A stretch of 64,000 nucleotides of DNA from Corella eumyota (Eukaryota > Chordata > Ascidiacea > Phlebobranchia > Corellidae). Of this stretch, positions 12,922 through 26,930 are shown piece after piece (positions within the stretch are counted from its first letter, which is position 1; every line of letters starts with the position of its first letter). The position numbers were made by a program, and so were the translations under genes. The notes beneath the pieces were generated by a model. That model saw only the letters and a list, made by a program, of their open reading frames with translations, ran no database searches and was not told the DNA's origin. Location of the stretch: NCBI GenBank assembly GCA_963082875.1, contig OY720097.1:4658501-4722500 (forward strand), given 5' to 3'.

Positions 12922-13764
12922 AACATGATATTAATATCCAAAAACAAGTTATCCTAGATGTAAATTTATTCTTTCAATTTGTTTACTTCCTGCAGTCTTG
13001 ACAGTCTGACAGTGACACCCTGATATCATTTACCAATTTCCTGCGTTAGTTTGTTAGTCATATTGTTTATGTACGCTGACTCTATTTATCTATTCTCGTA
13101 ATACATAAAACCTAATTACAATAACAACGGCATTTTCTTTTAAAAATTATTGTTTTTTTTATTCCACAAAAAAATGTTAATCATGATGCTATCTATATTC
13201 CTTTGTAATCTTATAAATGTTTAAATCGAATTCACAATAATTTATTAAATAATTGTCTTGTTTATCCCCGAGAGTTAATATAGCGTAAAATAAATGCAAG
13301 AAGAATAAGCGTTTAGATAACTTTTTTTTAAATTTAATGCTGGACAACTTTGAATGTTTTATTGTAAAGTATTTAAATATTTTGTGGTATTTGTTTATGT
13401 TAGGAAAATTAATTCTACCTTACTAACATTTTCACGAAAACTAAACATTTGAAAAACACATTTATCGAAATTTGGGGTTACTATTTGTGGAAATTAAAAG
13501 ACATTTTTTCAAAAAGGATTGTTGTAAAAAAAGTTTAAAAAACATTTTATTGTCAATAAATTGTTTTTCAGAAATATCAGTAATCAAAATATATTGTCTT
13601 GCAAGTGCGAGTTTTACCACAAGTACAAATTGGTCATAACCTCTGTATAATGTAAACAAATCAGCAGGGGAAATCCCTAGTTTGATAATTTAATGCTGAC
13701 TATTTTTTTCCAATCCTTAATATCTTAGTATAGAGTTTTGCCTTAATCTTTTATCTAATCTAGT
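12922..13764. promoter_or_regulatory. Divergent intergenic region between tm2d2 and ggcx
   Basis: These 843 bp separate the start codons of two divergently transcribed genes, so both promoters should lie here. The sequence is AT-rich. No TATA box or other specific site was convincing. Confidence 0.5.
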
Positions 13765-16700
13765 ATGATGAATTTGTTAAGAAGACTTGCAACGGTTCTT
13801 CACAAACCCTACGATCCATCAATTTTGGCTTATGCCAGAATAGCATTTGGTAGAAAATTTTAAAATCATTTATATTATCAATATTAACTGTTTTTCTAAC
13901 TTTTTTCCTTTGCAAGTACAATAATTTTTTTATTAAAGGAATCCTAATGATTGTGGATATTCCGCAAGAACGAGGAATGACTAAAGCTGATTTTAAATAT
14001 GGACTTGAAGCTGAATATACTTGTCGATTTCCTTTGTTTTCATTTCTTAAACCACTGCCACCTGATTATATGGTTTTGGTATATGCAATCATGCTTTTAA
14101 GTATGTACACTCCTACATAAAACCATCTATATAAATTAAGTTTTACATTTTTTTTACCTAAATTAGTTTTAATTATTTTTTTTCTTTATTTAAGGTGCCG
14201 TTGGAATTGTTTTAGGCCTTTTCTATCGCCTCAGTTGTTTATGCTTTAGTGTTATTTATTGGTTTATATTTTTTCTCGATAAGTCTACCTGGAATAACCA
14301 TTCTTATTTATATGGTTTACTTAGCTTTATATTCCTTATTACCGATGCACATCGCTATGCGTGAGTCTTCAAAACAAAACAAAAATTTCATTTTTTAAAT
14401 ATGAAAAAATTAAATGGAGAACTATAATATTCCACTAAATAAATAATTTTTTGTTTATGTATATAGTTCTGTGGATGGTTGGTTTCGAAAAAATATTCAA
14501 AACTCACACGTTCCAATGTGGAATTATCTTGTTCTCAAATTTCAGGTAATCCTAATACAAAACATGCTTCATCGAAATATACCTTATGCACTATGTTACA
14601 TTTTAATTTATTAACTTAAAAAAATACAATAAATAATATTAAAACAAGCACATTTATATATGGATTAATATTATAACAATTTACACTTCAATGTATATAG
14701 ATATTTTTGGTTTACTTTTACGCGGGATTGAAAAAGACTGAAGGGGATTGGTTGTGGGGTTATTCAATGCAAAACTTAACAAGGCACTGGGTGTTTGATT
14801 CCATAAGGTAGAACATAAAACTAGTGCCTTATTTTCTGTAATTAATTTACTTATTTAAGGCTACACAACTTTTCTATTGCTATTTTTCTTGGTTTAGAAT
14901 TTTTTGGGATATTTTACACTGCACAATTTTTCTTGTTGTCCTTTTTTGTAGAATTTTTCTGGACGAGAAAGCAATGGATCTTGTTGTTGTTCACTTAGGT
15001 GGTTTTATTTTGGATATATCCGCAGGATTTTTGTTGTTTTTTGACAGGACTCGATATTTGGGTTTTTTGATGATTGGAATGTTCCATGCAATGAACTCAC
15101 AAATATTTAATATTGGTAACTTTGTTTAATTGGTAAATCAAAATTGGAAAAAGACTAAAAACTATTGTTTTGGGTAGTCCGGCAGCGTGGTGTAGTGGGA
15201 AGAATACTTGCTACATCACCATGAGTCATGGTCCGAGGGTTTAATCCCCACTGCTCTTATGCTGTAGCGTCCTTGAGTAAGGCGCTAAACGGTATGAACT
15301 ACTGCTGAGCCAGCAATTAATCAGCAGCTTAACTATTAGACAATTCTAATTTAAAACATCCCAAACTGCTGAAGGCAACTCGAGACTAAGTCAGAGTAAC
15401 AAAAAAATGATTCACATGTCTAAGAAAAATATAACTAAACCTGCAAGATAGTTGGCTTTACATTCTATTTTCAGGCATGTTTCCTTATGCTATGCTTGCA
15501 ACAATGTTTGTGTTTTGCCGTCCTGATTCTTTCAAGAAATTGTCTTCAAAAATTTGCCCAATGATTTTTGATGATAAACCTGCACAACAAAATAGTTCAT
15601 GTGTTTATGGTATAGACAAATCAGACAAAGAGTCAAATAAAAATACAAGGTATTTAGAAGATATATTTTTTCTGCACCTTAGTGTTTAAACATTTAATTA
15701 GTTATTTTTTGTTTAGTTTTAGTTGGAAACAATGGTTTGGTTGTATCATCACATTGCTCTACATTTCTGAGCAGTTATTTTTACCCTACTCTCATTTTAT
15801 TACAAAGGTATATACAATAAAATAAACGTTTAACATAGAAAAATCTTAAAATTCTAACCACGTTATTTCGAAAAAGTGTTGTATAAAAATTTTACGGATT
15901 ATATAGACTAAAAAAAAATTTTACATGTAGGGTTATAATGGATGGACACAAGGACCTTATGGATATAGTTGGGATATGATGGTTCATACTTTTAAAAATC
16001 AACATATTAAGATTACTTACATTGACAAGTTTGGCAAAGAAGGTTACCTTAAGCCTGGAGTAAGTAGATCAACGATAACAAAATCCTAAAAAATTTTCAC
16101 AAACATGTATAGCTCAATAATTAAGCAATTTTCTAAGGGAAGCTATTATAATATATCATAAATATGTCAAAAATAAATTAAACATTAAATTATTTTTTGT
16201 CAGGCATTTATGTCGTCTTCAAAAAGTAGGTGGTCAGTACATCCAGATATGACAGTACAATATGCAAAATGTTTAAAGACAAGACTTATTCAACTGGGAA
16301 TCGAAGAACCAAAAATTTATTTCGATATTTGGAAATCTTTAAATGGAAGATTTCAACAAAGGTTCAAGTTATGTTAAAAAATGTGATTTTCTGAAAATAG
16401 ATTTGAAATAGAAATATTTTAAATAAATTCAACTTGTTTTAATAAAATACCTTCAAAATCCTTTTAAATTATTTACTGAAAATTGTACAGAGTATTTGAC
16501 CCTCGTATTGACATAGCAAACTATCAATGGTCCCCTTTTAAAACTCCTAGTTTTGTATTTCCTGTACTATCCCAGCTATCTGACTGGAGAGCAAAATTAG
16601 AATTACTAAAAGACGAAATTAAAAATCAAAACATGACTGTTACATTTGTTGCAGATTTTCCAGGTTAACTTTTTTAGATTAAAAATTGTGTTTTTATTTA

Positions 16701-18443
16701 TCATATATTCCTGATTTAAATTATATATTTTTAATAAATAAAATGGTATGAAAAGAAAAATATGAATAAATTTTCGTCTATTTAACATAGACACAAATTT
16801 TACTTTAATGTTAAATTACATATGCCATCTTTTTTAGGCTTAAACTTGGAAAATTATGTGCATCCCGATTATGGAATTACTTCCTTGGAAGTTTTGCAGG
16901 GAAATATTTTGGTTGAGATTGAATCAGAAAAAAATGTTTCGTTGTTTAAATCTCAAAAAATCGAAGTAATCAAATTCATTAGTTAAAAACCTAAAGACCA
17001 TCCAAAAAAAGTTTTATTTTTAAGTATATTCTTTAAACAAATATTGAAAATATGTACATTAAACATCTTTTTTATATGTTCAACAGTTACCTGCTGGTAA
17101 ATTTCACAAAGTCTACACAGTATCTGATGTACCTTCATGTTATTTCTATGTTTATGTCAACACAACTCAACAACTACTTCAAAATGAGGTCAGCAGGCTT
17201 AGGAAACAACAAATAAACGAAAATGCATCTTCTAATGGTAAACTACTTATATTTACTTAAAATATATGGTAAGCTATAAAATCATTTTAATTATTTTTAG
17301 ATTTTTTTAAAGAAGACAATATGCTTCAAGAGGATGACAGGTTAATATGTATTTTTTTTGTATATATTTTTATCCTCGATGTTGGAATGGCGAATGCGCG
17401 ACCTAAACATAGAATAACAACTGTTACCCCGACCCAGTCTCGAGTTGCCTGTGGCAGATATTAAAGATTATCATTGCTCGGTACTTATTCTGTTGATTAA
17501 GTGCTGGCTCAGCAGGAGTTCATACCGTTTATAGCACCTTACTCAAGGGCGCTACAGCATGAGAGCAGTGGGGATTAAACCCGCGACCTCATGTGGGGTA
17601 GCAAGTGTTCATTACCATTACACCACGCTGCCAGTTAAATTAAAAACTTTACGTTAATTGTTAGATATAAATAATTGCCGAATTGTTAACAAACATTCAA
17701 GATATAACCTAATAAATACCAATATTTTCTTATTTTAATAGAGTTATTGAGTTATACAAACAACAAGAATTGGAAAAGAAACATTCCTTACTTGTAAAAA
17801 ACAAAACTTTAACTGAAAAATTCACCAAATTTGTTTATAAAAAAGTCGCCATATTTAGAAGAAGGTAAACATTTTCTATAACACTAAATATGTTTTAAGA
17901 TTTTTAATTAAAAACATCCACAAAGTTTAAAAAAGAAATCAATAAAAATGTAATAATAACATCAAAATCAATGTTTTGATGTAATAACTGAATGCAAATA
18001 AGATATTAATTTTTAATGCATATGCTGTTTAGTTTCACTTTATTTAAATGTTAATTAACTTAAATAATCTTTTATTTTGTTTAGTTTTCTGCTTACTATA
18101 TATAGTGTTCGAAATATTGTGATTGGTTTGCCAGATTCTCAACAACTACTATCCGAGAAAATGAACCTGGATGCATGGCATACCAGGTATAAAAGATATT
18201 TTATAAATTACTTAATTTGAAAATCACTTAGGCCTATACAACATTTGACAAATTCATCTATACATCAAAAATTGTAAAATTAAACCATTTAAAAAAAAAT
18301 TAAAAAAATGTTATAAACCTAAATTTTATTCATAAATTAAATTCATTTTATTTTCTAGTTACTTTAAAACTTCTGACTCAAAAGAGTTAAATGAAAATCA
18401 AGAAAATAATCAACAAAACTCAAAAACTAAGACTGAACTTTAA
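13765..18443 (+). CDS. ggcx: Vitamin K-dependent gamma-glutamyl carboxylase
   Basis: Seventeen exons: 13765-13849, 13939-14100, 14195-14360, 14467-14545, 14701-14807, 14952-15115, 15475-15649, 15717-15807, 15931-16059, 16204-16361, 16491-16663, 16838-16965, 17087-17237, 17301-17340, 17742-17864, 18085-18186, 18359-18443. Total 705 residues (human 758). The ER-membrane enzyme uses reduced vitamin K, CO2 and O2 to turn glutamate into gamma-carboxyglutamate in secreted proteins. Strong matches to the human protein include [45 protein letters not shown] (with the Lys pair that includes catalytic Lys218), [18 protein letters not shown]-type [25 protein letters not shown] and [11 protein letters not shown]. 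The lysine- and glutamine-rich C-terminus is poorly conserved. Proline stands where human Leu394 aligns. One donor is weak (GTTCAA after 16361). Introns 6 and 14 contain SINEs. Confidence 0.97.
15181..15405 (+). mobile_element. tRNA-derived SINE, copy 3 (3' truncated)
   Basis: Same head as the 12482 copy (GTGGTGTAGTGGGAAGAA, GGTTTAATCCCC) and the same body to CTCGAGACTAAGTC. It lacks the AT-repeat tail. It lies in ggcx intron 6. Confidence 0.85.
17365..17632 (-). mobile_element. tRNA-derived SINE, copy 4
   Basis: Full-length copy in inverse orientation within ggcx intron 14. The complement of its right end reads GCGTGGTGTAATGGTAATGA, followed by GGGTTTAATCCCC. Confidence 0.87.
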
Positions 18444-19298
18444 AATAACTTTACCTTAACTTTTTTTTCCTCAACTCATAGCAGTATTAATTCAATTTTG
18501 TATATAAAATTTCTGTGATATGTTTGTTTTAAATATAATTACTAATTAAACTAAATTAAAAATATAATTCTCAATCAAATAACAAATACCATTAATGTAT
18601 ACAACAAAATTTAACTTAGCACTGCCATCTAGATATTTGTATATTAACCTATGTTTTACGAAAAAATTACACTTTTGTTGAATCATTCATATATTGTTTT
18701 CCTAATAACTTTTAAATGAACCATTTGTGTGTGCCATACTATGCAAAAAAAGTTAAAAAACTTTACTGCAAAATTTTGATGCCAGACCATATTTACTATA
18801 ATTCAAAAGCGTTTTAAATTAAGTTTTTTCTTTAAATATTTACACACACAAAAATTTTAATTGTTTTCTTCCTAATATTGTATCATTATTTATGATAAAA
18901 ATAACTATGATAAAATTGTTAATTATAAACTGTTAAGTGGTGAGAATATATTTCTAAATATAGACTCAATAAATAAATTAATGGTTCACTCTATTTTGGA
19001 GTTTTTATGTTTATGTAAATCGAGTCAGGTCAGGTGCTTTTAAATAAAGTTGAAAATGTACGTAATACTATAAAATGAATAGGTTGGGAAAATTCATGTG
19101 CCAGACCTAACTAAACCTTAAAAAGGATATTTGTACATTAAATCTAAAAATGGAAAAAAAAATTATTTAGAAAATTCTCGCACGCGCCAGGTTTTTTACA
19201 AAAAATTATTTTGAATTTTAGTTTAATTATAGCGACATTGCTAAACATTTTCTAACAATACCGAATGTTTTGGGTTTGGTGACCACGTCCTGGGTTTG

Positions 19299-19475
19299 GT
19301 GACCATGCCATAATATACTATAAAATCTTTGTATAAACATTATTTCTTTTCGGCATGTTTAAAATCATTAACTGATTTTGTCATTTTTTCCCGTCGCATT
19401 GTTGTAATATTAATTGTATATCGTACTTATTATTTACTTTTATCAATGCGCGAAAAACCAAAATAAAAATTTTTT
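19299..19475 (+). repeat. Dispersed repeat segment shared with 53398-53570
   Basis: Both segments begin GACCATGCCAT and keep blocks such as TGATTTTGTCA and TCAA(T/C)GCGCGA in order, followed by AAAATAAAAATT-type ends. Just before this copy, TGGGTTTGGTGACCA occurs twice. The family is unknown; the shape suggests the 3' end of a retrotransposed sequence or an old segmental copy. Confidence 0.6.
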
Positions 19476-22400
19476 TTTTTCACTTTTACAAATTCTAGAT
19501 TTGCGTTTAAAACACAAGCCCATCTTGTTTAAAAATAAGCGTTTTTTATTCTTTATTTTTACTGACCCATATTTAAAGAATTTGTCTGAATATAACAGGG
19601 TATTTTTAGTAATTTAAAGGCTATCCTAAGAAAGGGGGGACTTCAAAACCAATTTTTGGATTTTTGTTCGGGCTTTTAGTAGAACTATTTTTAGGAAAAG
19701 AATGATTTTTTTGAAACAATAAATAAAATTTGAGGGAATACACCAAAAATTATTATTATAGCTAATAACGCATTTCTCTTACGTAATTTAATTGAATTTC
19801 ATAAAATACACACAACAACTATAATCAGCACAGATTAATTTACCCTATATGGACAAGCCAATACAATTTATAAAATGCCTTTTATTTATATTACCATTTC
19901 CAAGCAAACTTTGGCCTTTATTACCCATATTTGGTTTGTATACGCACCTTGCAAATCAATTGACTACGGCTTAATAACGTTCATGCGTAAGTTGGTAAGC
20001 GTATTTGAAATTAAAAACCTATGCAGTTCCATATTTAGAATTTTACCTACATAAGGTTATAATGGGCATCACCACACTTAACGTGTTTTAAATAACACTT
20101 AATTAAAACAAGAAAATGAAAAAGGAAAATGTTCTTCACAGTATTATATAATGACGTAATAATATTACTATACAAATTAAAATATTAAATATAAGTAACA
20201 CGGGCGTTGTTATAAAGTTATATTTCAACACGCAATTGACATTGGATTTATCATCCAGACACACCTACATGCGTCCTGAAAATAAATGTCCAGCAAGTCT
20301 AAGGCCTGCCCTCTGCCTTATGCAATTTTTTGTAACTTTGATTAAGGGAAACTGAAACCATTGCTAACAATACTTAAATGTTATTGATTATTTAATATCC
20401 GTCATTGTACAGCTTTAGGATGTGAATTTTTATTGTTTATAGTTTTTTGAAGTCTTTTTTTAAGTGTTTCATAAACATTGTTTTTTTTTGTGACAAACTA
20501 AAGTCGCAATTAATGTTAAGAACGCCCTTTAAACAAAGATCGTGCGTCTTCTGATATTAAATATAAAATTCCTCGAACTTAAAAATGTTAAGTAAAGTTT
20601 TTTATTTTTAACGTGGTACAAACTACCTTTCTAGTTACTGCTTGTCAAAACATACAATAGGGCGAACGACGCCTCTTTTTTGCTTTACCCCTTCCTTGAA
20701 TTAGCGGTGCAAAGAGCGTGTAATGTAGTTAGTAATAAATTCGAAAATAGTTTAACTTATATCGTACTTCCAAGTAATATGTAATAAATATTTTTAGTAA
20801 CTGGTATTTTTGTTATTTAAAGTTACATCTACTTGCGCAATAGTTACAAAAAGGAGCGCTAAATCAGCATATCAATATTTGTTGAATGATTTCAGCAAAC
20901 GCGATTTTTCCTTTTCTCCTTACAACACCTGATACTATTAAGTACATTGTTAAACAAAAACAGTTCGAATAACTTTCTATGAGGTCATTTTTGAATAATA
21001 CCCATAGTTGTTTGTTATTTAAAATAAAACATATTTAAATATGGCGACTTGAAGTTGTTTTCATCATTACTTTAAACACATTACGTCAACTATAAAAATA
21101 CATATTGCCTTAGTAATAACGCCAAATAAACCAAATTCTGGGGTTGTTGGGGCTACATGGTGGTAAATAGCCCCTTTTTGTAAAGAGGACACCGAGCGAT
21201 ACTCGCTAGTTTTTTTTTGAAGGTGCATTACCTATTTAATAATATTTAGGTGAACGAGTATTTGATTCATCACGACCGTTATACTCATTATATTGTTTCC
21301 GCAATTATTCACCGAAGAGAAGTTTCTCACGTGAAAAAAATTTTATGACGTCGAGAAAATTGACTTTTATATGATATTGGAAGTTATTTTTTTTAAAAGA
21401 GGTTTAAGTTATCGTGTAAACAGTAAAGGAAGTAAATAAAATACAACACCGTATATCCTAAACGTATAGTTATATAGAGTAAACCATTTTTAAATATAAA
21501 TAAACCAAATAAATTTGTAATAAATAAATAAGAATAGGGTTTTGAAAATTGTATTGATGTTGCATCATTTTTTTACCAAGCTATTTATGCTATGTCATTA
21601 TTTTAAGGGTAGGTGCAATTCACGTTATAACCACCATGACCTCAATAATTTTGCTGAATCACTTAATTTGTCGCGTGATTAAAACAATTTTAAAAGGGAA
21701 AATTTTTTCGAATTAAACGGAAATTTTTTTAAAATGTTTTCGTAAATATTCATACCACACAGAAAATCGGTGTCTTTTATATTAGTTTAAAATTACAAAA
21801 ATATTTATAGATTTTTTTATTTGAAGTTAAAATAGAACATTACATAATTCTTGAATATATTCAACTACTCTATTACACCTTCTGTTACACCTTACTACAC
21901 CCAGCAACGACCTGTAATATTTATCAAGCTATTTGATCAAGCTATTTAAGTATAAATTTATACCTACTCATGGTGTTAAAAGGGTAGATTACACTATAAA
22001 GATATAACCCTCATACAAGCAAAAGGGCTTGTTTTTTTTTAAATATCAAATACATATCCGTAAAAATTACTACACCACAATATGGCTAGACAAAGGGAGT
22101 TTCATTTACGTACGCCCACCGTAAATACGTAATATACCTTTTAAAATGTAGGTTATAATATAAGGTAATTAAGACCGGTTGGGAGAGCTTGACAGACACG
22201 CTAATATTATTTTGTAAATCCTTTTAAGGGATGTCTCGTATTAATAATTTTGCTGTTTCTGCTTTAATAAAAGGAAGCAGCTGAATTACATAAATAAATC
22301 CCCTATCACGTTAAGGAAGTTTGCGATCTCAAAAGTCAATTTCCTTACATGTAAACATAGGGGAGAATTGCATCAAACATTATGTAACAACAATTAAATC

Positions 22401-22645
22401 AAAGTTTAATTGTGTGGTTCTGGTTAAATTGAACCGGTGAACTGTAAGCCAGCACACTTCGCCATTCATGACACGGCGTACTATGACTTATGACGTAGCG
22501 TCATGTGACATTTTGACGCAATGTTATTTATAGCGAAAACAAAAAATAATGGAAATTTACTATAACTTTTTAAACATTTTAAATTTTTTTAATAAAACCG
22601 GGTTTAAAATACAATAACTAACTTACATGACATATTAGATTTTGT

Positions 22646-22671
22646 TACTACTACTACTACTACTACTACTA
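22646..22671. repeat. (TAC)n microsatellite
   Basis: Eight and two-thirds perfect TAC units. Confidence 0.95.
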
Positions 22672-23041
22672 AGTCTTAGTCTAGTTCTCACTATTTAGTA
22701 AACTTTTGAAATAACTTAACTTTTAAAGAGTATTTTGACTATATTTAAACTGATTGCCGTTTTAGTATTGTGTAAACACTGGTAATTACAATTTATTTTA
22801 TGAATAAACTGTTTAAAAATACGAATTTTGTATTCGGAAATTTATTATAAAAAAACACAGGGCAACGTTGCTATAAACTGCTATTGCTATTTCTCGCAAA
22901 GAAGAAACAAGCCAGTAGGGAGTTCCCCAAATAGTCACGTTACCTTTTTTCTCACAAACTCTCGAATGTTCTATATACACAATACATTTTTTCTCACATA
23001 CTCTCGAATGTTCTTTATATAAAAAGAAACACTTTTGCAGA

Positions 23042-23050
23042 TATATAAAG
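23042..23050 (+). promoter_or_regulatory. TATA box of IAP1
   Basis: TATATAAAG lies 84 bp before the IAP1 start codon, at a distance similar to the TATA boxes of IAP2, 3, 4 and 5. A short AGGCA repeat lies between it and the ATG. Confidence 0.6.
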
Positions 23051-23133
23051 TCCCGGCAGCATTACACGCGATCATAGGCAAGGCAAGGCAAGGTTTATTG
23101 TGTTAAAAACAAATTAAAAAGTTTATAAATTAA

Positions 23134-25580
23134 ATGATAGACGAAAAACGAACTGAACGGTTACATCGGGATATAGTCTCAGATAGTCACCGAGTAGTAT
23201 CAGCAAAAGATCCGCCAGGACAACGGTGTGTCTACATATATCCAGGTTAGTTAGTTAGATTTTTACTTTAAATTACTTTGGTTTTTAAGCTTGGTAAAAT
23301 AAAATAACCGTTTTTATAATTACAATTATTTTATAAAACTATCTAAGACTTTTTTGTTACGAAATAAGAAAAAACTATTAACTATATGGCTGTACAGAAA
23401 TTTTAAATACAAAAAAATATTATCGGCTATTCGAAAATTGTTATAAGAATGTGTTTAAAAAATTTCAATTACTTTAATCAAACAACTTTATAACATAGGT
23501 GATACTGAGCGAGAAGTTTATCGTTTAACTACATACGATAAATTTCCAAGACATATTCCGGTTGAGCCTCTACAATTAGCGTCTGCTGGGTTTTATTATA
23601 CAGGATATAAAGATAGAGTGAAATGTTTCAGGTAAAATTAAATTTAATATCATAAAAATATGTCTTTACTTTTGGTTTAATATGTCTTATACAGTTTAAC
23701 GAAATACTTTAAAATTTAAAGTACTAAACTTGAAAACGTGAAAACTTAAAAAAAACTTTAAATTAAATAAATATTTTTGGGTAATTTACAAATTTATTTT
23801 ATAATTAGTTGTGGAAGCACCATAGAGGATTGGACTCTTACAGACGACCCTAAATCACGTGATCTGCATGACGTCAATTGCGAAATGATGTTATCGACAT
23901 GCACTCGAAATCAACCAATCAGTAAGTACCATTAGGGCCCATTGCAAAATCACATGATTACAAATAAACTATTTTTAGACCAAATGTTTTTAGTTAGAAA
24001 ATTTTGTAAACATGTTTACGAGACATTTTGTTTTTTTTTGAAATTTGATTTTTGTTTTTAATTTTTTTAGATTCCGGATGGCGAAGACCATTCAGACGTT
24101 CACCCTCGCCTACTACCTCACAAAACCAACCAACACCATCACAAATAACCAGGCAAACCAGTAGTGCTGGTGAAGTAACCATGGCTGGTATTACCAACCA
24201 AACAAATCCACCAATTAATCATCAATATCAATCTGCCACCATATCTTCAACCTTAACTAATCAAACACACCATAATAATGAACAAATGCAATCGAACTTT
24301 ATTGAACTATTTCCGTGCCGTAATCCAGCTAACCCGCACATGCGCAGTGCGTTATCACGTGAGCAAACGTTTTTGGACAATAACAACTGGCCAGGTCATC
24401 GGATTCGAGCAACACCGCATCAGATTGCTGAAGCTGGAATGTTTTATCTTGGTAAGTTTGAAAGAAAATCTTATATGCTTAATATTGAAAATGTTTTAAT
24501 AACTACAATGAGCACCTATTAATAAAACGAATTGACATTCTATAGGTAATCGAGATAGAGTGAAGTGCTGGTACTGTAACGGAGGTTTACAAAACTGGGA
24601 TACATCAGATGATCCGTGGTTTGAGCACGCCAAGTGGTTTCCAGAGTAAGTACAAATATTTAAAGATTATTATAATATTTACAAATTCAAGTTAACATTT
24701 TTTAACATTTGAAAATTTAATTGACAGATGTGAATTTTTGTTGCAATCTAAAGGACCAGAGTTTGTTGAAATGGTTGTTGACCAATACCCTAATTTAAGA
24801 AGACCAACCCAAAGAAACAATACGCAAACCAATCAATTGAACAGATCACAATCAACAAGGTAAATATTGTTTAAAAACAAAAAAAAATTTGGGGTTGCTT
24901 TTAAAAATTGTACAAAACTTTTATTTTGATTTTGTTTTTATTCTAGCAATGCACCTCCTATTATAATCGACCCACAAGAGGAAATCCAAGAAAGAAATAG
25001 AAAAGTTGAAAACGAAATGACAAATTCTTCTTTTGTTGACGAAGCCAAGAAAATGGGATTTTCAGAAGAGGAAATAAAACAAGCATTTTACAGGTAAAAA
25101 AATTATAACACATTAAAAAGTGTTAATATTTTGAATTTTAAAAATAAGGTGTCATAGATCATATAACAATATAGAAAGTTACTATTGATCCTTTTGCAAG
25201 AAAAATACTTCAAATCTTTTTCTTTTTTCAGACAATTTGAATCTAGTAATACATCGTTCGTAAATTTTGCACCGTTAGTTGAATCACTTCTAGCTCACAC
25301 TAAACCCAATTCTGAAAACCAATCTGTTCCCATGGATACGGAAGCTCCTTCAACGTCATCAGCAACCGTACCAAAACAAAGTGCGCCAACTAGCGCCTTG
25401 GAGGAATTGCGAATTCTGGAAAAATCACGGTCCTGTAAGTCGTGCAGAAAAGAAGTTGCAAGCGTTGTTTTTATACCATGCGGACATTTGGCTGCATGTC
25501 CAGAATGTTCAAAATCTTTAAAAAAATGTCCGGTTTGTAACAAAAAGATAACCGAATCATTTAAAACTTTTTTATCTTAA
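23134..25580 (+). CDS. IAP1: two-BIR, UBA-like, RING inhibitor-of-apoptosis protein
   Basis: Eight exons: 23134-23245, 23499-23631, 23809-23921, 24071-24451, 24546-24645, 24728-24859, 24947-25093, 25232-25580; 488 residues. The order is that of XIAP/cIAP-type E3 ubiquitin ligases, which bind caspases or IBM-bearing antagonists through BIRs and ubiquitinate them through the RING. Exon 1 has the cluster's N-terminal motif ([13 protein letters not shown]). BIR1 (residues about 40-115) has CFSC and then H-x3-C. A Gln/Thr/Asn-rich linker follows. BIR2 (about 200-275) has CWYC and HAKWFPEC, including the tryptophan equivalent to Trp323 of XIAP BIR3. The UBA-like segment contains [11 protein letters not shown]. 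The RING has CKSC, PCGH, CPEC and CPVC, then the typical IAP end KTFLS. Two extra copies of the RING half-exon follow the gene. Confidence 0.95.
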
Positions 25581-25954
25581 TAACTGTACTCCTTTTAAAA
25601 TTCACTCCCAAAAAACTTATCCTGTTTTAGTATTGTGCAACTACTATTTATGACAATATCTTATTTTGTTAATTTATTTTAACAAACATAATTTGTGATT
25701 TTTTTGTAACGAACGAAAGTGGTGATTTTTTGATTTTTTTTTTGTTATTCTAATTCTTTTTTATTTACTTTTTTATGGTTCTTCAATTTTAACAATTTGT
25801 AATTTATGAATGTACTTTTTAATTTTTATTTATATTTAAAACAACAGTATTTAAAAAAATATGCACTTTTTTGAGGTCTTTTTAAATTGTTTGCAAGTAG
25901 TATTTATTAAAATTTTGTATATATTTATTATATCTTCATTTTGTATTTATTTCC

Positions 25955-26930
25955 CATTTTTATACCATGCCGACATTTGGCTGCATGTCCAGAATGTTCA
26001 AAATCTTTAAAAAAATGTCCGGTTTGTCACAAAAAGATAACCGAATCATTTAAAACTTTTTTATCTTAATTACTGTACTCCTTTTAAAATTCACTCCCAA
26101 AAAACTTATCATGTTTTAGTATTGTGCAACTACTATTTATGACAATATCTTATTTTGTTAATTTATTTTAACAAACATAATTTGTGATTTTTTTGTAACG
26201 AACGAAAGTGGTGATTTTTTGATTTTTTTATGAATCTAATTCTTTTTTATTTACTTATTTATGGTTCTTCACTTCCAACAATTTGTTATTTATGAATGTA
26301 CTTTTTAATTTTTATTTGTATTTAAAAAAACAGTATTTAAAAAAATATGCACTTTTTTGAAGTCTTTTTAAATTGTTTGCAAGTAGTATTTATTAAAATT
26401 TTGTATATATTTATTATATCTTCATTTTGTATTTATTTCCCATTTTTATACCATGCGGACATTTGACTGCATGTCCAGAATGTTCAAAATCTTTAAAAAA
26501 ATGTCCGGTTTGCTACAAAAAATTAACCGAGTCATTTAAAACTTTTTTATCTTAATTAATTTGTTTTCCTTTAAAATTCACTCCTAAAAAACTTATCCTG
26601 TTTTAGTATTGTGCAACTACTATTTATGACAATATCTTATTTTGTTAACTTATTTTAACGAACAAAAGTGTTGATTTTTTTGTAACGAACGAAAGTGGTG
26701 ATTTTTTTGATTTTTTTTGTTATTCTAATTCTTTTTTATTTACTTATTTATGGTTCTTCACTTCCAACAATTTGTTATTTATGAATGTACTTTTTAATTT
26801 TTACTTGTATTTAAAAAAAGGTTTTAAAAATTTATGCACTTTTTTGTTAACTTTGTGGAATAGTTTGTAAGTAGTATTTATTAAATTTTTTATATTTTTT
26901 TCCCATCTTCATTTTGTATATATTTTCTTT
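25955..26930 (+). pseudogene. Two extra tandem copies of the IAP1 RING half-exon and 3' UTR
   Basis: The sequence from about 25472 (second half of the RING, stop codon and about 370 bp of 3' UTR) is repeated starting near 25961 and again near 26447. The spacings are 489 and 486 bp, so there are three head-to-tail copies. Both extra copies keep the RING half-frame through to the stop, with small changes (CPVCHKK in copy 2; CPVCYKKLTES in copy 3). Neither has the upstream RING half or an obvious splice acceptor. They are most simply 3' UTR or downstream relics of unequal exchange. Confidence 0.9.

Larger units (their letters stand above)
18444..23041. other. Intergenic region between ggcx and IAP1, no gene seen
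   Basis: 4.6 kb of AT-rich sequence with only short, low-complexity frames. It holds a segment at 19299-19475 that recurs after IAP7, a (TAC)n microsatellite at 22646-22671, and a roughly 20-bp word (CTCTCGAATGTTCT) repeated at about 22960 and 23000. Confidence 0.6.
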
